A stretch of 64,000 nucleotides of DNA, from positions 1-64,000 of the forward strand of contig NZ_QZDU01000004.1 of assembly GCF_009917525.1 (NCBI RefSeq), given 5' to 3'. Below are positions 31,773 through 39,097 of this stretch, piece after piece. The stretch is from Acutalibacter sp. 1XD8-36. Its GTDB lineage: Bacteria > Bacillota > Clostridia > Oscillospirales > Acutalibacteraceae. The translations under genes were made by a program, and so were the position numbers. How positions within the stretch are numbered: the first letter of the stretch is position 1; the number at the start of each line of letters is the position of its first letter. The notes below the pieces were generated by a model, which was not told the DNA's origin, made no database searches, and was given only the letters and a program-made list of their open reading frames with translations.

Positions 31773-33533
31773 TCAGTCACCGGCCTTTCCGGAGGCCGTA
31801 TAGCCCGCAAGATACCTTTTGGAGAGGGCTATAAGCTCCTCCTTGTCCTCGGGGGGCAGCTTGCCGGTCATGTCCACCCTGCGGCAGAGGTCGGCGGCCT
31901 CCTCCTCAACGAAGGCCACAAGGCCTGCCCTGAATTTGTCTATTTTGTCAAGGGGTATGTCCTGCATGGTATGGGCCATGGCTGCGGTGAGGATTATGAC
32001 CTGGTGATGGTGGGAGAAGGGTGAATACTGGTGCTGGCGCAGAAGCCGCATCAGCCCCTGGCCGTAGACAAGCTGGCGCTTGGTGGTCTCGTCCAAATCG
32101 CTTGAGAACTGGGTGAAGACCTCCATCTCCCTGTACTGGGCAAGCTCCAGGCGCAGGGTGCCCGCCGCGGCCTTCATGGCCTTTGTCTGGGCGTCGCCGC
32201 CCACGCGGGACACTGAAAGGCCCACGTTTACAGCGGGGCGCTGGCCCGCGAAGAACAAATCGCTCTCGAGGAATATCTGGCCGTCGGTAATTGAGATTAT
32301 ATTTGTGGGGATATAGGCCGAGACGTCGCCGGCCTGGGTCTCCACTATGGGCAGGGCGGTCATGCTGCCGCCGCCCAGTTCGTCCGACAGGTGGGCCGAG
32401 CGCTCCAACAGCCTTGAGTGCAGGTAGAAGACGTCGCCGGGGAAGGCCTCGCGCCCGGGGGAGCGGCCCAGAAGCAGGCTAAGCGCCCTATATGCTATGG
32501 CGTGCTTTGAGAGGTCGTCGTACACAATAAGCACATCCCGGCCCGAGTACATGAAATACTCGGCAAGGGCGCAGCCGGCGTAGGGGGCGATGTACTGCAG
32601 GGCGGCGCTGGCCCCGGCGGGGGCGCTGATAACGGTGGTGTAGCTGAGGGCCCCCCGGCGCAGCAGGTTCTCCGTAAGCTGGGCCACGGAGCTGGTCTTC
32701 TGGCCGATGGCCACATAAATGCACACAACGTCCTTGCCCTTCTGGTTCAGGATGGTGTCAAGGGCTATGGCGGTCTTGCCGGTCTGGCGGTCGCCGATTA
32801 TCAGCTCCCGCTGGCCCCGGCCTATGGGGAACATGGAGTCGATACAGAGCAGCCCGGTCTCCATGGGGGTGTTCACCGGCTGGCGGTCGAGAATGCCGGG
32901 GGCCGGGTTTTCTATGGGCCTGTAGCCGTCGGCGTCTATATGGCCCTTTCCGTCAATGGGCACGCCCAGGGCGTCGACTACACGCCCGAGAAAGCCCTCG
33001 CCCACAGGCATACCGGCGGTTTTATGGGTGCGGCGGACCATGTCCCCGGCGGTGACCTCGCCGCTGTCCCCGAAGAGGACGCAGCTCAAGTCGTCCCTGC
33101 GAAGGTCCTGCACCATGCCCTTGACGCCGGAGGGGAAGGTGAGTATCTCCCCGTACCTGGCATGGGTCAGCCCGGTGATAGTGGCAACCTCGCTGTCAAC
33201 GGTCTGCACCTCGCCCATCTCCTCGGGCTCGGCGCTGGGCCGCCAGCTTGAGACCGCCTCCTTCATCAGGGGGAGTATGTCGTTCTCGCCCTCACGCACA
33301 CCCAGAAGGTGGTCCCGGAACTGCCGGAAGGTGCCCTGGGGGGTCCAGTCGTACACGTCCGAGCCCACCTGCATCCGAAAGCCCACCGGCACGCTCTCGT
33401 CCTTCTCCCAGGACACCGGCACCGTCCGCTGGTAGCGCTCCTTAAGATAGGCCCCGAACCGGTCAAGCTGCTCCCGGGTGGGCTCCTTGGCGCTGCGGAG
33501 CAGGGCGGAAAGATGGCTCCTACCGGCTCTCAT
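31773..33533 (-). CDS. atpA: F1-ATPase alpha subunit with N-terminal delta-like extension
   Basis: 586 aa, about 80 longer than a standard alpha subunit. Residues from about 86 onward are ordinary alpha: ILPLMKEAVSSWRPS aligns with the usual N-terminal helix, GDRQTGKTA is the P-loop, and VSRVGGDAQTKAMK is the alpha signature. Residues 1-78 resemble the C-terminal domain of subunit delta: a helix ending LKERYQRTVPVSWE, then VPVGFRMQVGSDVYDWT, which fits the delta pattern of Gly-Gly, Gly-x-x-x-x-Asp and a last helix QFRDHL. The operon has no atpH. I infer a delta-alpha fusion that has dropped the delta N-terminal domain. The ATG at 33533 has GGAGGGGGG upstream and overlaps the atpF end. Confidence 0.85.
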   Translation of the reverse strand: MRAGRSHLSALLRSAKEPTREQLDRFGAYLKERYQRTVPVSWEKDESVPVGFRMQVGSDVYDWTPQGTFRQFRDHLLGVREGENDILPLMKEAVSSWRPSAEPEEMGEVQTVDSEVATITGLTHARYGEILTFPSGVKGMVQDLRRDDLSCVLFGDSGEVTAGDMVRRTHKTAGMPVGEGFLGRVVDALGVPIDGKGHIDADGYRPIENPAPGILDRQPVNTPMETGLLCIDSMFPIGRGQRELIIGDRQTGKTAIALDTILNQKGKDVVCIYVAIGQKTSSVAQLTENLLRRGALSYTTVISAPAGASAALQYIAPYAGCALAEYFMYSGRDVLIVYDDLSKHAIAYRALSLLLGRSPGREAFPGDVFYLHSRLLERSAHLSDELGGGSMTALPIVETQAGDVSAYIPTNIISITDGQIFLESDLFFAGQRPAVNVGLSVSRVGGDAQTKAMKAAAGTLRLELAQYREMEVFTQFSSDLDETTKRQLVYGQGLMRLLRQHQYSPFSHHHQVIILTAAMAHTMQDIPLDKIDKFRAGLVAFVEEEAADLCRRVDMTGKLPPEDKEELIALSKRYLAGYTASGKAGD

Positions 33534-34011
33534 GCTTACTTCCCCCCTCCGCAAGGTCCAGGAAACTGTCGAACGGGTCGTCGTCCTTATGGAAGGCCAG
33601 CTTTTCGGCGGCTTCTGAGGCAAGGCGCTTGAGCTCCCGCTGGGAGTCCCTAATGGCCTTCTCCCTGGCCTGGGCGGCCTGGGCGTGGGCCTCGACGACT
33701 ATCTCCCTGGCCTGGGCCTGGGCAAGGGCTATCTGCTCCTCGGCGGATTTCTGGACCGCCGCCTGGGATTTCTGCCTTGCCTCCCTTATCTCCTCCTCGG
33801 CCCCCTCCAGCTTCTGCTGGTACTGGGCCTTGGCCTCCTCTGCCTTCTGAAGCTCCCTGTCCGCCTTGTCCTCCATGTCCTTATAGTGCTGCTCACGCTT
33901 GTGCATGAAATCCACAACGGGCTTATACAGCAGGAAGTAAAGCCCTCCGGCTAAAATAGCCAGGTTCATCCAGTGCAGCAGTATCTGCTGCCAGTCTATG
34001 TTCAGCGGCAT
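33520..34011 (-). CDS. atpF: FO-ATPase b subunit
   Basis: 163 aa, the peripheral stalk. An N-terminal membrane helix (about residues 9-29, LLHWMNLAILAGGLYFLLY) is followed by KPVVDFMHKREQHYKDMEDKAD and a long Ala/Glu/Gln/Lys-rich coiled coil to about residue 145. The final 20 residues are acidic and hydrophilic (FHKDDDPFDSFLD). The length is normal for subunit b alone, so the missing delta N-terminal domain is not joined here. The last 14 nt overlap the start of atpA, which places the two products in strict coupling. Confidence 0.93.
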   Translation of the reverse strand: MPLNIDWQQILLHWMNLAILAGGLYFLLYKPVVDFMHKREQHYKDMEDKADRELQKAEEAKAQYQQKLEGAEEEIREARQKSQAAVQKSAEEQIALAQAQAREIVVEAHAQAAQAREKAIRDSQRELKRLASEAAEKLAFHKDDDPFDSFLDLAEGGSKHESR

Positions 34012-34025
34012 ATGTCACACCTGCC

Positions 34026-34397
34026 TTAAAGCACAAAGATAATGAGTATGACCACCAGAAGGGCGTATATAATGGCGGTCTCGATGAACACAAGGCCGAG
34101 CATGAGGGTGGTGCGGATTTTGCCCTCGGCCTCGGGCTGGCGGGAGATGCTCTCTGTGGACTTGGCTGTGGCAAGGCCCATGCCCACGGCGCCGCCTGCT
34201 GCCGCCACGCCTACGGCAATTCCGGCGGCAAGGGCCTTAAGTCCCAGTGCGCTGCCGGCGGCAGCCTCGGCGGACTCGGGGGCGGACGCTTCCTCTGCCA
34301 TTGCGGGCATGGCGAAGACGGCGGCAAACATCATTATGACTGCCAGCGCCAGCAGGACGCGGCAGAGCTTCCTCTTGTTGCGAAGTAATTTGTTCAT
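34026..34397 (-). CDS. atpE: FO-ATPase c subunit with signal-peptide-like N-terminus
   Basis: 123 aa; the usual c subunit is 75-90. The first 34 residues are basic, then hydrophobic, and end in FAMPAMAEE, a good signal-peptide shape with Ala-x-Ala before the acidic stretch; an acidic linker (EASAPESAEAAAG) follows. The c hairpin proper has helix 1 (GIAVGVAAAGGAVGMGLATA), the loop ESISRQPEAEGKI and helix 2 with the ion-binding glutamate in FIETAIIYALLV. The Thr after the Glu and the Tyr four later recall sodium-type rings. The helix 1 Gln of sodium rings is replaced by Met, so ion choice stays open. Confidence 0.9.
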   Translation of the reverse strand: MNKLLRNKRKLCRVLLALAVIMMFAAVFAMPAMAEEASAPESAEAAAGSALGLKALAAGIAVGVAAAGGAVGMGLATAKSTESISRQPEAEGKIRTTLMLGLVFIETAIIYALLVVILIIFVL

Positions 34398-34436
34398 TTC
34401 AATTCCCTCCAGATAATAAATAGGTTTGCTGAAAGC

Positions 34437-35237
34437 TTACTCTTTGTGGAGCTGCTCGGAGACCTCGCCGTAGTACAGCGCCGTGAGCATTGTGAGCACG
34501 TAGGTCTGTATCACCGCGTGCAGAAGGGTGAAGAGCACGCCCACCACCACCGGCAGCACGAAGCTCAGGCTTACATAGTAGTACACAAGCTCCGTCACCA
34601 GAAGGCCGCTGAGCAGGGCCCCGAAGAGCCTGAAGCTCATGGATATGGGCAGGGAGAACTCCTTGAGGGTCTTGCCCACACCCTTCAGGCCGTTTTTGGC
34701 TATGCCGCCTGAGAGTATCACAAGGTATGACATAGTGCCAAGGCCTATTGCCGCGTTTACGTCCGACAGTGGGGCGGGCAGGGTTATGGGGTGCCCCTTT
34801 GTGGTGAGGGCCTGCAGGCCTAAAAGCTCAAACAGCGTCCCTATGGACACATAGGCCCCGGCTGTGAACAGGTAGACCCCTAGAAATTTGTTGAGATGGG
34901 GGCTATTGCTTTTTGCCATGTTGTGGAACAGCCCAACGGCCTCCTCAAGCACCAGCTGCAGCTTCCCCGGCCGGAGCTTGAAGCGCGGCACGGCGAAGAC
35001 CCTCAGCAGCAGGGCGGCAAGGAGCAGCAGCCCTGTGACCGTGAAGGCCGAGATAAGCGCCGGGCTCACGGTCTTGCCGCCCAGGAACGCTATCCGGTTT
35101 TCACCGTGGAGCACCGCGTCGCGCATGGCCTCCTGGACGCTCTCCGCCCGGCCGTTTGTACCCGCCAGTATGGACGCTATCAGCAGCGCCACGATGACCA
35201 GTACCCAGACAGCCAGGCCCTTTTTGTGTTGTTTCAT
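34437..35237 (-). CDS. atpB: FO-ATPase a subunit
   Basis: About 266 aa, membrane channel subunit. The frame is open for another 150 codons upstream, but the ATG at 35237 (AGGAAGTGCGCG upstream) gives a normal protein. It begins KQHKKGLAVWVLVIVALLIASI, followed by a lumenal loop with HGENRIAFLGG and then five or so membrane helices. The essential arginine lies in ISMSFRLFGALLSG; most family members have Asn after RLFG, and here it is Ala. The C-terminal helix HAVIQTYVLTMLTALYYGEV is typical. It heads the operon; atpI is not seen. Confidence 0.93.
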   Translation of the reverse strand: MKQHKKGLAVWVLVIVALLIASILAGTNGRAESVQEAMRDAVLHGENRIAFLGGKTVSPALISAFTVTGLLLLAALLLRVFAVPRFKLRPGKLQLVLEEAVGLFHNMAKSNSPHLNKFLGVYLFTAGAYVSIGTLFELLGLQALTTKGHPITLPAPLSDVNAAIGLGTMSYLVILSGGIAKNGLKGVGKTLKEFSLPISMSFRLFGALLSGLLVTELVYYYVSLSFVLPVVVGVLFTLLHAVIQTYVLTMLTALYYGEVSEQLHKE

Positions 35238-35284
35238 CGCGCACTTCCTTTCTTTAGGTTCAAAACTTAGAGCCATATACAGTA

Positions 35285-35312
35285 ATTTTATCACGAGTAG
35301 GGAAAAAGTCAA
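35285..35312 (-). promoter_or_regulatory. promoter of the ATP synthase operon
   Basis: On the minus strand TTGACT (35307-35312), a 16-bp spacer and TAAAAT (35285-35290) lie 48 bp before the atpB start codon. Confidence 0.7.
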
Positions 35313-35385
35313 CCTTGCAGGGGCCGCGGCAAAGGCTGAAAAAGGTAGAATATTTTGCGCCATTTTATGGGAGATACTGGTCAGC

Positions 35386-35414
35386 TTGACAAGGGGCCTG
35401 AGCTGTGATACCAT
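35386..35414 (+). promoter_or_regulatory. promoter of the PHP gene
   Basis: TTGACA (35386-35391), a 17-bp spacer and TACCAT (35409-35414) lie about 50 bp before the PHP start codon and are divergent from the atp promoter. Confidence 0.75.
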
Positions 35415-35462
35415 GTACACTATAGAAACAGGGATATAACCCCCCGGAATGGAGTAAAAACA

Positions 35463-36281
35463 ATGGTATATTTTGCGGATATGCACACACATAGCACGGC
35501 CTCCGACGGACAGTACACCCCGGGGGAGCTTGTGGGCCTTGCTAAGGAAAAGGGCCTCACCCTTCTTGGCCTTACGGACCACGATACCCTGAACGGCATC
35601 CCTGAGGCGGTGGAGGCCGCCGGCAAAGCAGGGCTCCGGGTGCTGCCGGGGATAGAGATAGGCGCGAAGGAGTACCGCAGCCTGCACCTGCTGGGCTATG
35701 GCGTGAGACTGGACGACCCGGGGCTGAACGGCTTCTGTGAACAGATGAAGGTCGCCAGAGACGAGCGAAAGTACAGGATAATCGATTTTCTAAAGGAGAA
35801 GGGCGTGGATATAGACCTTGGCGAAGTGGAGGCCCTTGCGAAGGGCGGCGTGGTGGCAAGGCCCCATTTTGCAAGGGTCATGCTGGAGCACGGTTATATA
35901 AAGACAGACCGCGAGGCGTATGAAAAATATCTTGACACCGACGAATACAAGCGCATTGCAATCAGGCGCATGAGCGCCCGGGACTGCATTGAGACGCTGC
36001 ATAGGGCGGGGGGGAAGGTCTCCTTTGCCCACCCCTATCAGGTGAAGCTGGACGACGGGGCCCTTGAAGGGCTGGTGCGGGACTTAAAGGGCTGGGGGCT
36101 GGACGCCATAGAGTGCTATTACACCAAGCACACCCCGGAAATGCAGGCATTCTACCTGTCCCTTGCCGGTAAATACGGCCTGCATGTCACCGGGGGCAGC
36201 GATTTCCACGGTGAGCTTGTAAAGCCCGACGTGCCCCTTGGCAGGCTGGAGCTGGAGTTGGACTGGCTGCTGGACGGTTAA
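35463..36281 (+). CDS. PHP-domain phosphoesterase (YciV/RNase AM type)
   Basis: 272 aa. The PHP metal motifs are all visible: DMHTHSTASDGQYTP (motif 1), LTDHDTLNGIPEA (motif 2), PGIEIGA (motif 3), VARPHFARVMLEHG and FAHPYQ (middle motifs), and GGSDFHGE at the end. This set binds two or three metals and hydrolyses phosphate esters; the YciV branch includes 5'-3' exoribonucleases and 3',5'-nucleoside bisphosphate phosphatases. The length fits that branch. The sequence cannot distinguish which substrate is used. It begins a plus-strand housekeeping run and is followed directly by the DUF1622 gene. Confidence 0.9.
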   Translation: MVYFADMHTHSTASDGQYTPGELVGLAKEKGLTLLGLTDHDTLNGIPEAVEAAGKAGLRVLPGIEIGAKEYRSLHLLGYGVRLDDPGLNGFCEQMKVARDERKYRIIDFLKEKGVDIDLGEVEALAKGGVVARPHFARVMLEHGYIKTDREAYEKYLDTDEYKRIAIRRMSARDCIETLHRAGGKVSFAHPYQVKLDDGALEGLVRDLKGWGLDAIECYYTKHTPEMQAFYLSLAGKYGLHVTGGSDFHGELVKPDVPLGRLELELDWLLDG

Positions 36282-36308
36282 AACAACGGAACAATGGGGG
36301 ATGGGAAG

Positions 36309-36677
36309 ATGGAGGCATTTACATCAGGCTTTGCGGGGCTTTTGGACGGCATAGTGGGCGTTGCGATACACTGCTTTGAGTTTATAGGCGTGATTATTAT
36401 CGTGGCCGCGGGGGTAAAGGGGTTTATACAGTACGTGAGGAAGGACCCTTCGGTGAGGCTGCAGCTGGCCCAGGGGATGGCCCAGGGGCTGGAGTTCAAG
36501 CTGGGCAGCGAGATACTGCGCACGGTGGTGGTCAGAGAGCTCTCCGAGGTGGCCCTGGTGGCGGCGATTATAGCCGTGCGGGCGGCGCTTACCTTCCTTA
36601 TCCACTGGGAGATACGCATAGAGGAGAGGACGAAGCTGGAGGCGGCAGGGGAGAAGCCGCCCCAAAAAGAGGGATAA
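36309..36677 (+). CDS. DUF1622 membrane protein
   Basis: 122 aa. Two hydrophobic helices are predicted: about residues 15-35 (VAIHCFEFIGVIIIVAAGVKG) and 75-95 (LSEVALVAAIIAVRAALTFL). The conserved family core VRLQLAQGMAQGLEFKLGSEILRT lies between them. DUF1622 proteins are widespread small inner-membrane proteins of unknown function. I prefer the ATG at 36309 because GGGGGATGGG lies before it; an ATG at 36294 is in frame but has a weaker site. Confidence 0.8.
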   Translation: MEAFTSGFAGLLDGIVGVAIHCFEFIGVIIIVAAGVKGFIQYVRKDPSVRLQLAQGMAQGLEFKLGSEILRTVVVRELSEVALVAAIIAVRAALTFLIHWEIRIEERTKLEAAGEKPPQKEG

Positions 36678-36691
36678 GGCAAAAATTTCCC

Positions 36692-36720
36692 TTGCAATTT
36701 AAGGGATAACGTGCTACAAT
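36692..36720 (+). promoter_or_regulatory. promoter of rpmE
   Basis: TTGCAA (36692-36697), a 17-bp spacer and TACAAT (36715-36720) lie 36 bp before the rpmE ATG. Confidence 0.8.
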
Positions 36721-36756
36721 AGGCGAAGAATTGACTGTAAAGAGGTGAAAACTGCG

Positions 36757-36957
36757 ATGAAAGAGAATATACATCCCGACTATCAGGAGACCACTATCAC
36801 CTGTGCCTGCGGCAATGTGATACACACCCGCTCCACCAAGAAGGATATCAAGGTCGAAATATGTTCCAAGTGCCATCCGTTCTTCACGGGCAAGCAGAAG
36901 CTGGTGGACACCAGCGGGCGCGTGGACATGTTCAAGAAGCGCTACGGCTTGAAGTAA
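36757..36957 (+). CDS. rpmE: 50S ribosomal protein L31 (zinc-binding form)
   Basis: 66 aa. L31 joins the ribosomal subunits at the B1b bridge. The zinc-binding C+ form is identified by Cys16 and Cys18 (TCACGNV) and Cys36 and Cys39 ([13 protein letters not shown]). The ending [15 protein letters not shown] is the family signature. The ATG at 36757 follows AGAGGTGA at correct spacing; an earlier in-frame start would add residues that no L31 has. A clear promoter lies upstream. Followed by a short gene encoding a DUF2087 protein. Confidence 0.95.
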   Translation: MKENIHPDYQETTITCACGNVIHTRSTKKDIKVEICSKCHPFFTGKQKLVDTSGRVDMFKKRYGLK

Positions 36958-36972
36958 GCCCGGCCGGGGAAG

Positions 36973-37278
36973 ATGAAGTCGCTTAACAATTTCCTGGACA
37001 CAGAGGGCCGCCTGACAAAGTTTCCGGCAAAGCGCCCCATGCAGACACAGGCGCTGCACTACCTGGCGGAAAAGTTTGAGGCAGGCAGGGAATACGCCGA
37101 GAGGGAGGTAAACGCGCTGCTTTTGCAGTGGCACACCTTCGGGGACCCGGCGACCCTGCGGAGGGAGCTTTTTGACAGGCGTTTTCTGGACAGGGACCCA
37201 TACGGACGCAGCTACAGGCTCAACGAGGGCTTTTTGAAAAGCCTTAGCGGCGCTGCGGCTGAAGATGGGCCGGAATGA
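36973..37278 (+). CDS. DUF2087 protein
   Basis: 101 aa. The family core is visible: FLDTEGRLTKFPAKRPMQ at the start, then ALHYLAEKFEAGREYAEREVNALL and the HTFGDPATLRRELFDRRFLDRDPYGRSYRL block. DUF2087 is a small winged-helix-like domain often joined to regulators such as HTH or Tex-like proteins; free-standing forms exist and their job is unknown. Acidic and basic patches suggest nucleic-acid contact, which is inferred. It begins 15 bp after rpmE and is probably co-transcribed. Confidence 0.85.
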   Translation: MKSLNNFLDTEGRLTKFPAKRPMQTQALHYLAEKFEAGREYAEREVNALLLQWHTFGDPATLRRELFDRRFLDRDPYGRSYRLNEGFLKSLSGAAAEDGPE

Positions 37279-37344
37279 TGAGACGAGGGGACGGCGTGTA
37301 AAAGCGCCGTCTTTTTGTGGTACATGGGGAGAGGAGGGGCAGCC

Positions 37345-37971
37345 TTGGAGTACATCACCGTCCGGGCCGAGGGCTCGGACCAGTTCACAGAGAAAAAGTC
37401 CCGGTTCATCGGCTCCTGTAAGCCGGTGAAAACCGAGGAGGAGGCCCTGGAGTTTATAGCCGGGCTCAAAACGAAATACTGGGACGCAAACCATAATGTA
37501 TATGCCTATATCCTCCGGGAGGGGAATATACAGCGCTTCTCCGACGACGGCGAGCCCCAGGGCACGGCGGGGATACCGGTAATCGACACAATGAAGAAGT
37601 CCGGGGTCACGGACGCCGTGATTGTGGCTACCAGGTACTTCGGCGGCATACTGCTTGGGGGAGGCGGGCTTATAAGGGCCTACTCCCATACGGCGAGCAT
37701 AGCCCTGGGCGCGGCGGAGCGGGTACGCATGAAGCAGTGCCTGAAGCTGGGCATATCCTGCTCCTATGACAGCTACGGCAGGGTGCAGGCCATAGTGCCC
37801 GAGTGCGGGGGGATAGTAGACGGAACGGAGTTTACCGACAAGGTAACAATCTCCATGCACATGGAGCCGGAGCTCCTGGAGGGCCTTATGAGAAGGCTGG
37901 CCGACGCCACCGCGGGCCGGGCGGCGCTGGAGCAGGCCGGGGAAGAGTTCTATCCCCTGCCGGTGGAGTAG
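37345..37971 (+). CDS. YigZ/IMPACT family protein (TTG start)
   Basis: About 208 aa. The N-terminal domain has the UPF0029/IMPACT signature: FTEKKSRFIGSCKPV, ANHNVYAYIL, RFSDDGEPQGTAGIP and ATRYFGGILLGGGGLIRAY. The C-terminal DUF1949 domain (about residues 140-205) resembles EF-G domain IV-V folds. YigZ-type proteins are thought to influence translation or ribosome quality control, without a firm biochemical role. An in-frame ATG lies ten codons earlier, but GGAGAGGAGGGG directly before the TTG at 37345 makes TTG the better start. Confidence 0.85.
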   Translation: MEYITVRAEGSDQFTEKKSRFIGSCKPVKTEEEALEFIAGLKTKYWDANHNVYAYILREGNIQRFSDDGEPQGTAGIPVIDTMKKSGVTDAVIVATRYFGGILLGGGGLIRAYSHTASIALGAAERVRMKQCLKLGISCSYDSYGRVQAIVPECGGIVDGTEFTDKVTISMHMEPELLEGLMRRLADATAGRAALEQAGEEFYPLPVE

Positions 37972-38074
37972 GGTTTTGAAAAAATTTTTCCGGGGGCAAA
38001 AGTATTTTTTTAGGAAAAAGCGTATATGTAGTCAGGGAATAAGTTTTGGAAAACACAGTGGGGAGGTACGCTTA

Positions 38075-39073
38075 ATGACAGTGAGAGAGCAGACCGAGCA
38101 GCTGGAACACCGGACCCTGGCGCCCTGGGCGGCAAAGGCGGCTGAGTCACGGGGAAGGGCCCGAAAGGAGGAGGAGTGCCCCCTGCGCACAGCCTTCCAG
38201 CGGGACCGGGACAGGGTCATCCACTGCAAGGCCTTCCGAAGGCTCAAGACCAAGACCCAGGTGTTTCTCTCCCCCCAGGGGGACCACTACCGCACCCGGC
38301 TCACCCACACCCTGGAGGTCTCCCAGATAGCAAGGACCATCGCAAGGGCCCTGCGCCTTAATGAGGATTTGACAGAGGCCATAGCCCTGGCCCACGACCT
38401 GGGCCATACCCCCTTCGGGCACGCGGGGGAGAGGGCCCTGGGCAGCCTATCAGAGGGGAGCTTCAAGCACTACAGGCAGAGCCTGCGGGTGGTGGATAGG
38501 CTTGAGAAGGAGGGGCTGGGGCTTAACCTCTCCTGGGAGGTGCGAAACGGCATAGTCTGCCATACCGAGGGCACCCAGCCGGTCACCGCAGAGGGGCAGA
38601 TAGTGCGCCTTGCGGACAGGATAGCCTACATAAACCATGACATAGACGACGCCATACGCGCCGGGGTCATGGAGGAGAGGGATATACCAAGGGACATCTC
38701 GGGGCAGCTTGGGGACAGCAAGACTAGGCGTATAACCTCGCTCATACACTCTGTTGTGGACAACAGCAGGGACGGCCTTATACAGATGGACCCCGGGGAC
38801 TTTGAGGCGTATGAGGCCCTGCACGGCTTTATGTACCAGGCTGTGTACAAAAATGAGTACGCTAAAAGCGAGGAGCGCAAGGTGCCCCATATAATGGAGA
38901 GCTTATATAAGCATTTCCAATACCCGGAGCGCCTGCCGGAGTATATGAGGAGGATTGCACAGGAGGACGGCAGCAGCACCGCCGCCATGGACTATGTGGC
39001 GGGGATGAGCGACCTGTACGCCGTGAGGACCTATAGCGACCTGTTTATACCAAAGGCCTGGAAAGAGGCCTGA
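38075..39073 (+). CDS. dGTP triphosphohydrolase-like HD-domain protein
   Basis: 332 aa. The HD metal site is visible: HRTRLTHTLEVSQIARTI (first His) and ALAHDLGHTPFGHAGE (His-Asp pair), with the last aspartate in IAYINHDIDD. This is the dGTPase type 2 family, which removes triphosphate from dNTPs and helps to set nucleotide pools. It lies directly before dnaG and rpoD, a frequent placement in Firmicutes. I chose the ATG at 38075 with GGGAGGT upstream; the frame is open 33 codons further but codes for an unlikely Lys/Phe-rich segment. Confidence 0.9.
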   Translation: MTVREQTEQLEHRTLAPWAAKAAESRGRARKEEECPLRTAFQRDRDRVIHCKAFRRLKTKTQVFLSPQGDHYRTRLTHTLEVSQIARTIARALRLNEDLTEAIALAHDLGHTPFGHAGERALGSLSEGSFKHYRQSLRVVDRLEKEGLGLNLSWEVRNGIVCHTEGTQPVTAEGQIVRLADRIAYINHDIDDAIRAGVMEERDIPRDISGQLGDSKTRRITSLIHSVVDNSRDGLIQMDPGDFEAYEALHGFMYQAVYKNEYAKSEERKVPHIMESLYKHFQYPERLPEYMRRIAQEDGSSTAAMDYVAGMSDLYAVRTYSDLFIPKAWKEA

Positions 39074-39097
39074 CCCTTTAGAAAGGAGGACCCGCCC

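Noticed and set aside
34437-35687. Longer atpB with 150 extra N-terminal residues
   Set aside because: The extension has no membrane or signal features and covers the operon promoter and the divergent PHP promoter; the ATG at 35237 has a ribosome-binding site and gives a normal subunit a.
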